From positions 1-10,442 of the forward strand of contig CALKWP010000204.1 in NCBI GenBank assembly GCA_938004075.1: a stretch of DNA of 10,442 nucleotides, written 5' to 3'. Of this stretch, positions 1-5,126 are shown piece after piece (position 1 is the first letter of the stretch; each line of letters begins with the position of its first letter). A program made the translations under genes and the position numbers. The stretch is from an uncultured Methanomassiliicoccales archaeon. Lineage in GTDB: Archaea; Thermoplasmatota; Thermoplasmata; SG8-5. The notes under the pieces were generated by a model. The model did no database searches, had not been told where the DNA came from, and saw only the letters and a list, made by a program, of their open reading frames with translations.

Positions 1-46
1 AGATGGTGATTCGTGACTGGAGTTCAGACGTGTGCTCTTCCGATCT
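1..46. other. Illumina TruSeq adapter with index (non-genomic)
   Basis: Bases 13-46 match the standard TruSeq read-2 adapter from GTGACTGGAG through to CTTCCGATCT without a mismatch. Bases 5-12 (GGTGATTC) occupy the index position and bases 1-4 (AGAT) match the end of the P7 arm. This is leftover library sequence at a contig end. Genomic sequence starts at about base 47. Confidence 0.97.
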
Positions 47-47
47 G

Positions 48-89
48 GTGAAAGAGCTTGCTGACCTAATCCTGAAGAACAGCGTTTAG
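48..89 (+). CDS. 3' end of a truncated gene, unknown product
   Basis: Directly after the adapter, one open frame reads VKELADLILKNSV and ends at TAG (87-89). The amphipathic leucine-rich composition looks like the last helix of a real protein, cut off by the contig edge. It would be convergent with the acetyltransferase gene, with the A/T-rich terminator-like stretch between them. Thirteen codons are too few to name a family, and a chance open frame cannot be excluded. Confidence 0.35.
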   Translation: MKELADLILKNSV

Positions 90-109
90 GGCGGAATACC
101 AGATGTCAG

Positions 110-170
110 CAATTAAAAATTAATTACACAAAAATAAATATAAAAAAATTTATTTAATAATATATTACAA
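110..170 (-). terminator. A/T-rich terminator region after the acetyltransferase operon
   Basis: Almost every base here is A or T. Read on the minus strand just past the acetyltransferase stop, it gives successive U-runs of 7 (148-142), 5 (134-130) and 5 (119-115). Archaeal RNA polymerase terminates on such U-runs without needing a hairpin. It may also serve the convergent truncated gene on the + strand. Confidence 0.55.
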
Positions 171-1142
171 TCAAATAGTTTTCAAGATATCCTCATCCAG
201 GCGCCTGACCATGGACCTGCACACCGGCCGGAAATGCTTCAACCAGAACCCGCATGCCTCCGGGTTCGTCATCTCGAAGTCCACCGAGCATCGTGCGAAG
301 CCTTGCTCCAGGCCCCAGTCCATTATGCTGGAGAGAAGATGCCTGGCTATTCCCCTGCCCCGGAATTCAGGATTGACATATGCGCCGTTGATGGCGAATT
401 TTCTTTCGCCGTTGACGATCCATGCTGCTCCGTTTCCAGCAGGCGTAACTTTCATGTAGCCGACCGGTTCGGAGCCAGACCATGCCATCCATGCATGGTT
501 CCCAGGGGTTTTGAGTGCCTCTGAAAGGGCATCAAGTGTCTCGGGCTCGGTGTATGGAACAAAAGATGGAGAAGCAGCCAGGTGCCGGGCCGAGGCATCA
601 ACCAAGGGCAGCAGGAACGCTATATCTTTCTCCTCCAACTGGGAGATGCGAATGCCTCCGGGTATCTCCGCGTTCAGTTTCTCAACAGGGCGTATTGCAT
701 CGAAGCATATTCCGCCGAAGCCGTTCCAGACGAACGCGTTCCAAGCATCTACGGAATGGTTCATGAAATTGATTGCGTGTGTTATGCAACCGTTCTCAAC
801 CCAGCGCTGGCCGAGTTCCCTGTACATCAGGCGATACAGCTCAAAGTCATTGCCGGCAATCGAGCCATGCGCCCATTCGGGGGAGTATACGCCCCTGTGC
901 GGGCTCAAGAATTTCTCAATCTGGATTCCGGTCATGTAAGCGACAAGTTTTCCATTCTCTGTCACGGCAACACCGGGTGTTTTTTCGATGCAGGATAACA
1001 GCTTGGGCATCACCCTGGCTGCTGTCCCGAAAGTTTCATCGAGAATCGGCGCATCGCATCGCTCCTTGCGGAAGGCGGCCTCAAAAATTCCGCATGCCTC
1101 TTTCAGATGGGAGGCATCCAGGTCTTCGATATTCATCAGCAT
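171..1142 (-). CDS. GNAT family N-acetyltransferase, two GNAT domains in tandem
   Basis: A 323-residue protein, probably an acetyl-CoA-dependent N-acetyltransferase of unknown substrate. The C-terminal half (about 165-323) is a clear GNAT domain: motif A reads VNPEFRGRGIARHLL near residues 256-270, with the R/Q-x-x-G-x-G/A pyrophosphate-binding pattern as RGRG, followed by a typical late FWLKHF segment near 299-304. The N-terminal half (about 1-155) has GNAT-like strand patterns (KLVAYMTG; an NGFG segment) but no recognisable acetyl-CoA motif, so it looks like a degenerate copy. GTG at 1145, ATG at 1142 and ATG at 1136 are all possible starts; I chose 1142. The gene follows the formiminotransferase-cyclodeaminase gene after 13 bases on the same strand, so the two are probably co-transcribed. 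That pairing does not fix the substrate. Confidence 0.85.
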   Translation of the reverse strand: MLMNIEDLDASHLKEACGIFEAAFRKERCDAPILDETFGTAARVMPKLLSCIEKTPGVAVTENGKLVAYMTGIQIEKFLSPHRGVYSPEWAHGSIAGNDFELYRLMYRELGQRWVENGCITHAINFMNHSVDAWNAFVWNGFGGICFDAIRPVEKLNAEIPGGIRISQLEEKDIAFLLPLVDASARHLAASPSFVPYTEPETLDALSEALKTPGNHAWMAWSGSEPVGYMKVTPAGNGAAWIVNGERKFAINGAYVNPEFRGRGIARHLLSSIMDWGLEQGFARCSVDFEMTNPEACGFWLKHFRPVCRSMVRRLDEDILKTI

Positions 1143-1155
1143 CACTCAAGGGAGC

Positions 1156-2841
1156 TTAGAGCTTCTTCCCGACAGTCTCCAGGACGCTTGCAAGGAGCTT
1201 GTCGCCTTCCGCAGCCATCTTCTTGCATTCCGCCAGGAGCCGGTCGTTGAACTTTTTGTCTGTGATGTTCGGGAGGTTTATCTTGACATTCAATATTGCG
1301 CCATGCAGTCCGGCATGGGCCATCAGAGCGCCGACGCCGACATCGGACATCGAGCTCTTCATCCCTTTCTCCGAGATCTCGCTGGCAAGCTTCATTGCGT
1401 CCATGCACTTCTTTGCCGTGTCAAGGGGGGTGTTGATCGCTTCCTTGTAGGCATCCTGGATTGCCGCGTTCCGGACTTTCTGCTCCTCCGGTGTTCCCTT
1501 CGGGAGGCGGTTTGCCGCAATCACGCAATTGAATGCCTGGGTATCGGCATCGACATTGTAGAGAAGCGCGGATTTCAGCGCCTCGCTGTCAAGCCCGATC
1601 CGGCATATGTCCTTGTAGAATTTGAGGTATTCCTTGCCGGTGCTGAGGTTGGAGACCATGGCGACCAGGCCCGCGCCCAGCGATCCGCTCAGCGCCGCGA
1701 CGCTGCCGCCGCCCGGCGCGACGGAATCGGTCTGGACCTCGTCCGTGAAATCGCTCACTGTCATGTCAACCAGGCGGCATTTGTCGCGCAGGACATACTC
1801 AATTACTTTCTCCTCAATCTTGAACTCGCTCAGGTCCCGAAGGCCCATTGACCGCACGGCCATGTCGATTACTTCATACTCAGGGTAGCCGGTTGGCTTG
1901 CGCTGCTTCTTCAGGTAGTGTATGCCTGCATCAACCATCGCCTGCTTTGGCACCAACCCCACAATCTCGGAGCCGGTTACTCGCAAACCTCTCTCCTCCG
2001 CGAGCCTGCAAACTTCATCGAAAACTACATGGACCGGCGTTATGTGGTAATTAGTAAGATTGATGGAGATCTGTGCCTGGCCGTACTCGTCGATGAACCA
2101 GCCGATAGCCCTGCAATGAGGGAATTTTCCCGGGATCTCGACTTTCTTGCCGTTCTTATCGAGAACGATTTCGCCGTCCTTGTAGAAACCGGTCGGGCTC
2201 TTCGTCCTCTTGACCCGCCCCTTCTCACGAATCTCCAGGGCGATGTCGGATGCGTACTTCTTGTCCTTGGTGTTGAGGTTGATGTTGTAGGCAATCAGGA
2301 ACTCCCTGGCCCCTGTGACCATGGCCCCGAACTCCGGGATGAACTTGGATGGGCCGTAATCCGGCTTCATGCCGCCGTCCTTGAATCTGGAATTCAAGCC
2401 TTCGTACTCACCGCTTCTCAAGTAAGCCAGGCTGCGCCTCTCTTCGCTGGATGCGGATTCCTCGTAGAGATAGACCGGCAGGCCCAGCTCCTTCCCGATC
2501 CTGGCACCGACCTTCCTGGATATCTCGACGCAATCCTTCATGGTGACGCCGGAAACTGGAATGAACGGGCAAACGTCAGTTGCGCCCATCCTCGGGTGCG
2601 CACCTTTGTGCCTGGACATGTCGATGACCTCGCGGGACTTCTGAACGGCCAGGAATGCTGATTCCGCAACGGATTCCGGCGTCCCGAAGAATGTCACCAC
2701 AGTGCGGTTCGTATCCGCACCCATGTCAACATCCACGACTTTGCTCCCTTCCACGCTCTCGATGGCTGCCACGATGCTGTCGATTATGGCACGGTCCTTT
2801 CCCTCGCTGAAGTTCGGTACGCATTCCACTATCCTCTTCAT
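1156..2841 (-). CDS. ftcD: Bifunctional glutamate formiminotransferase / formiminotetrahydrofolate cyclodeaminase
   Basis: A 561-residue fused enzyme. The first domain moves the formimino group from formiminoglutamate to tetrahydrofolate, yielding glutamate; the second releases ammonia to give methenyl-tetrahydrofolate. This is the last part of one histidine-degradation route and feeds one-carbon metabolism. Residues 1-180 and 181-330 form the two formiminotransferase subdomains, starting with the characteristic VECVPNFSEGK. The HKGAHPRMGATDVCPF segment places His82 at the number of the catalytic histidine of the mammalian enzyme. Residues about 350-555 are the cyclodeaminase, with APGGGSVAALSG (375-386), DADTQAFN (431-438) and SDVGVGALMAHAGLHGA (499-515). 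The length is close to the mammalian fusion (about 540), with a Lys-rich insert near 205-240. A weak GGACGTGA lies before the ATG. No other histidine-degradation gene is in the window. The acetyltransferase gene follows 13 bases downstream. Confidence 0.96.
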   Translation of the reverse strand: MKRIVECVPNFSEGKDRAIIDSIVAAIESVEGSKVVDVDMGADTNRTVVTFFGTPESVAESAFLAVQKSREVIDMSRHKGAHPRMGATDVCPFIPVSGVTMKDCVEISRKVGARIGKELGLPVYLYEESASSEERRSLAYLRSGEYEGLNSRFKDGGMKPDYGPSKFIPEFGAMVTGAREFLIAYNINLNTKDKKYASDIALEIREKGRVKRTKSPTGFYKDGEIVLDKNGKKVEIPGKFPHCRAIGWFIDEYGQAQISINLTNYHITPVHVVFDEVCRLAEERGLRVTGSEIVGLVPKQAMVDAGIHYLKKQRKPTGYPEYEVIDMAVRSMGLRDLSEFKIEEKVIEYVLRDKCRLVDMTVSDFTDEVQTDSVAPGGGSVAALSGSLGAGLVAMVSNLSTGKEYLKFYKDICRIGLDSEALKSALLYNVDADTQAFNCVIAANRLPKGTPEEQKVRNAAIQDAYKEAINTPLDTAKKCMDAMKLASEISEKGMKSSMSDVGVGALMAHAGLHGAILNVKINLPNITDKKFNDRLLAECKKMAAEGDKLLASVLETVGKKL

Positions 2842-2880
2842 CTGTTCACGTCCTTGATTGAAAGTGCAATGGGGCGGTTC

Positions 2881-2918
2881 GATTTAATCCTTGCGCCCGG
2901 CAATTGATGCATATATAT
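2881..2918. promoter_or_regulatory. Divergent promoter region between ftcD and the KaiC-like pair
   Basis: The 148-bp gap between the divergent genes has two good TATA-like boxes. GATTTAATC (2881-2889), read on the minus strand as GATTAAATC, is placed to start ftcD transcription near 2859. ATATATAT (2911-2918) is near-symmetric and could serve either side. A further weak box, GTTTTATG (2941-2948), lies closer to the + strand gene and would start transcription near 2970, just before its GAGG ribosome binding site (2979-2982). Start sites are inferred from spacing only. Confidence 0.5.
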
Positions 2919-2989
2919 GATAAATGGAGACACCGCAATAGTTTTATGCGCCATTCACGTTATAGATTGGATATCGTAGAGGCAGAAAG

Positions 2990-3838
2990 ATGGGACACAT
3001 TTCATTGAAGGTGCCGACAGGGGTGCCAGATTTTGACGCAATCGTGAAGGGCGGATTGCCGCAAGGCTCCGTGGTCATTCTTATGGGGGAGGCGGGAGCC
3101 GGCCAGCATGAGTTTGTGTACACTTCCGCGTTCAAGCTCGCAACGGTCAAGGAAACGCCTTATCTTGGCGAGAGCATGATGGGCAGCTTCTGCAACTTCG
3201 AGGGTCTGCCGGAGCATATCTGCTACGTGACATTTTCCAGATCCAAGCATGACATCCTGAGGGAGATTGCAGACGGCTTCGATAGCTCATTCTACAATAT
3301 GCTGTCCAGAAAGATCAAGTTCAAGGACCTCAGCGCCCATTATTACAAGAAAACGCTGGTTCCGCCCTCATGGACTGTTGAAGAGGGGAATGGCGGAACG
3401 CTGTTCGGAGCAACTCCTAAGGAAAGCGTGCTGGAAGCGCTCATCCAGTACCTTGACGAGACCCCGAAGAATTCCATGATAATCATTGATTCACTGACTG
3501 ACCTGGTCCTATCGGAGAACATAAAAGTCCAGGAACTTGTCAGCGTTCTGAAGGGACTGCAGAGGGCGGCCAAGAGCTGGGGCGGGATAATCTACATAAT
3601 GCTCACCAGGGAAGTCCTGACAAAGGCCGAGGAGCAGATGATGGGCGACAGCGTCGACGGCGTTCTGGTCTTCGAGTGGTCGCACTACCACATGAGCAAC
3701 AAGCGTCAGAGGTACATGTATGTCGAGAAGTTCATGAGCCTGCTGCCGCACCTGGACGAGATAAGGATTGCCAGGTTCCCGACCAGGGTAACGGCGCAGA
3801 GCGGAATGACTGTCATCAACATGGAGGCAATCAGGTGA
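2990..3838 (+). CDS. KaiC-like (RecA-fold) protein with degenerate Walker A: predicted pseudo-ATPase
   Basis: A 282-residue protein of the KaiC/RadA-like superfamily. The N-terminal hallmark is present (TGVPDFDAIVKGGLPQGSVV, 10-29), and so is a Walker B strand ending in Asp (MIIIDS, D167). However, the P-loop reads GEAGAGQH (33-40): the essential Lys is Gln39 and the following Thr/Ser is His40. The tandem glutamates that activate water in KaiC are replaced by Ser-Arg (VTFSRSK, about 80-86). I infer weak or no ATP hydrolysis. The fold-wide conservation argues for a kept scaffold or regulator, not a decayed gene. The ATG at 2990 follows GAGG (2979-2982). The stop is 4 bases before the next start, so it is co-transcribed with an intact KaiC-like partner. 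The GAG-x-x-EF loop may mark a known archaeal subfamily; I could not check this. Confidence 0.88.
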   Translation: MGHISLKVPTGVPDFDAIVKGGLPQGSVVILMGEAGAGQHEFVYTSAFKLATVKETPYLGESMMGSFCNFEGLPEHICYVTFSRSKHDILREIADGFDSSFYNMLSRKIKFKDLSAHYYKKTLVPPSWTVEEGNGGTLFGATPKESVLEALIQYLDETPKNSMIIIDSLTDLVLSENIKVQELVSVLKGLQRAAKSWGGIIYIMLTREVLTKAEEQMMGDSVDGVLVFEWSHYHMSNKRQRYMYVEKFMSLLPHLDEIRIARFPTRVTAQSGMTVINMEAIR

Positions 3839-3842
3839 TTTC

Positions 3843-4538
3843 ATGAGCGGAGAGAAGGTAAGCACAGGGATAGCTGGATTGGACGAGATGCTTGGCGGTG
3901 GGATACCGGCAGGCCAGATAATCGCATTGCTGGGCTCCTGCGGAACCGGGAAGACCACATTGTCGCTGCAATTCATCTGGACAGGCCTTCAGAAGGGCGA
4001 GAAGGGCATCTTCATATCTCTCGAAGAGGACGAGGCGGACATCACCGGCAACGCGGCAAACTACGGCTGGGATCTGAAGCCGCACATCGACAGCAAGATG
4101 CTGACGTTGGTCAAGCTGGAACCCGCGGACGCGAAGAGCACCGTGTCCAGGATTAGGAGCGAACTGCCAGCATACATAAAAGCCACCGGAGCGAAGCGCG
4201 TGATATTCGATTCAGTGTCGCTGCTCAGCATGCTTTTTGACAATGATGCTGACCGGCGCTCGGGCCTGTTCGATCTGTGCAAGCAGATAAAGACCGCCGG
4301 AGCAACCGCGCTTTTCACGGCCGAGGTGAGCCCAAACAATCCAACAGTCTCCAGGGACGGGCTTGTGGAATACGTGGCAGACGGCGTCATACTTCTGAGG
4401 TACAATGAAGTGAATAACGACGTCCAGCTTTCAGTAAGGATTATCAAACTCAGGCGGGCCAACCACCAGAGACGGATAAAACCGTACAGCATCACGCCGA
4501 AAGGGATTGAGGTGCACTCGAAGGCCGAGGTTTTCTAA
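3843..4538 (+). CDS. KaiC-like ATPase, single domain, intact P-loop
   Basis: A 231-residue single-domain KaiC-family ATPase. In order it shows the entry motif STGIAGLDEMLGGGIPAG (7-24), a perfect Walker A GSCGTGKT (31-38, Lys37, Thr38), the paired catalytic acids in SLEEDE (Glu61, Glu62), a Walker B strand VIFDS (Asp123) and a C-terminal half typical of the family (YVADGVILL). All residues for ATP binding and hydrolysis are present. Family members work as ATP-driven oligomers in signalling, circadian timing or motility (FlaH type); which of these applies here is not visible. Translation is coupled to the pseudo-ATPase gene: its GGTGAT ribosome binding site (3834-3839) overlaps the upstream stop codon. 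An exact 294-bp tandem duplication begins at the base after the TAA stop. Confidence 0.95.
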   Translation: MSGEKVSTGIAGLDEMLGGGIPAGQIIALLGSCGTGKTTLSLQFIWTGLQKGEKGIFISLEEDEADITGNAANYGWDLKPHIDSKMLTLVKLEPADAKSTVSRIRSELPAYIKATGAKRVIFDSVSLLSMLFDNDADRRSGLFDLCKQIKTAGATALFTAEVSPNNPTVSRDGLVEYVADGVILLRYNEVNNDVQLSVRIIKLRRANHQRRIKPYSITPKGIEVHSKAEVF

Positions 4539-4539
4539 T

Positions 4540-4577
4540 CCGGTAATTCTTCGTTTCCAAATTGGTGGAATTACCGG
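4540..4577 (+). terminator. 10-bp perfect stem-loop after the KaiC-like gene (repeated at 4834-4871)
   Basis: CCGGTAATTC (4540-4549) and GAATTACCGG (4568-4577) are exact inverted repeats around an 18-base loop, starting two bases after the TAA stop. The position suggests 3'-end formation or message protection for the KaiC-like operon. No U-run follows, so a classical terminator is uncertain. The duplication gives a second copy at 4834-4843 / 4862-4871. Confidence 0.5.
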
Positions 4578-4586
4578 CCATCTGAG

Positions 4587-4641
4587 CGAATTGCGTATGG
4601 GAATACACTGGCAATTCGAGGCGAACGCCTCCTTACCCATA
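4587..4641. other. Cluster of interleaved inverted repeats in the intergenic unit (repeated at 4881-4935)
   Basis: Three inverted repeats lie within 55 bases: CGAATTGC / GCAATTCG (4587-4594 with 4611-4618), GAGGCG / CGCCTC (4618-4623 with 4626-4631, a very tight turn) and TATGGG / CCCATA (4596-4601 with 4636-4641). The first and third cross each other, so an RNA could fold as a pseudoknot or switch between forms. No coding frame explains the pattern. It may be a structured RNA or protein-binding DNA; short inverted repeats also arise by chance. Confidence 0.4.
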
Positions 4642-4832
4642 AGATGAATTCGGCATTCACCAATTGATCTTAGAGCACGAGTTTATAGCGCGGGATTCAT
4701 TATTGGTTGTTTCAGCGCCATGGTTGAATGCTTTGTTGAAACATGCACTCAGGCGCATTCACAAGAGGTTCATAGAATGCGTATCATTGCCCGTTCCCGT
4801 TCTCGCCGACCATGTCGATGACCTTGTCGAAT

Positions 4833-5126
4833 TCCGGTAATTCTTCGTTTCCAAATTGGTGGAATTACCGGCCATCTGAGCGAATTGCGTATGGGAATAC
4901 ACTGGCAATTCGAGGCGAACGCCTCCTTACCCATAAGATGAATTCGGCATTCACCAATTGATCTTAGAGCACGAGTTTATAGCGCGGGATTCATTATTGG
5001 TTGTTTCAGCGCCATGGTTGAATGCTTTGTTGAAACATGCACTCAGGCGCATTCACAAGAGGTTCATAGAATGCGTATCATTGCCCGTTCCCGTTCTCGC
5101 CGACCATGTCGATGACCTTGTCGAAT
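4833..5126. repeat. 294-bp tandem duplication, copy 2
   Basis: Second copy of the unit at 4539. Here the final 49 bp (5078-5126) are the true 3' end of the DUF835 gene, including its TGA stop at 5080-5078. Homology extends three more bases (TCC) to 5129 and then stops. No base differences were found between the copies. Confidence 0.95.
5048..5075 (-). terminator. Stem-loop just after the DUF835 gene stop (also at 4754-4781)
   Basis: CGCATTC (5048-5054) and GAATGCG (5069-5075) form a 7-bp perfect stem with a 14-base loop. On the minus strand it begins two bases after the TGA stop of the DUF835 gene. A longer-range TGTTTCA / TGAAACA pair (5002-5008 with 5031-5037) lies further downstream. Both are repeated 294 bp lower. 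The placement suggests a 3'-end structure for the minus-strand message. Confidence 0.45.

Larger units (their letters stand above)
4539..4832. repeat. 294-bp tandem duplication, copy 1
   Basis: Identical by eye to 4833-5126, base for base. The unit contains the 245-bp spacer between the convergent genes plus 49 bp (4784-4832) of the 3' end of the DUF835 gene. In this copy those 49 bp are an orphan fragment with no gene body behind them. The unit begins directly after the KaiC-like stop codon. The repeat has a TCC shared at both junctions (4833-4835 and 5127-5129), as expected of microhomology-mediated duplication, or of an assembly error. Confidence 0.95.

Noticed and set aside
988..1851. 287-codon open frame on the + strand over the acetyltransferase and ftcD genes
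   Set aside because: It crosses two well-supported minus-strand genes and has no motif.
4431..4640. 69-codon minus-strand open frame in the spacer, repeated in part by the duplication
   Set aside because: Half of it is antisense to the KaiC-like gene and the rest lies in the inverted-repeat cluster; no motif and no convincing start signal.
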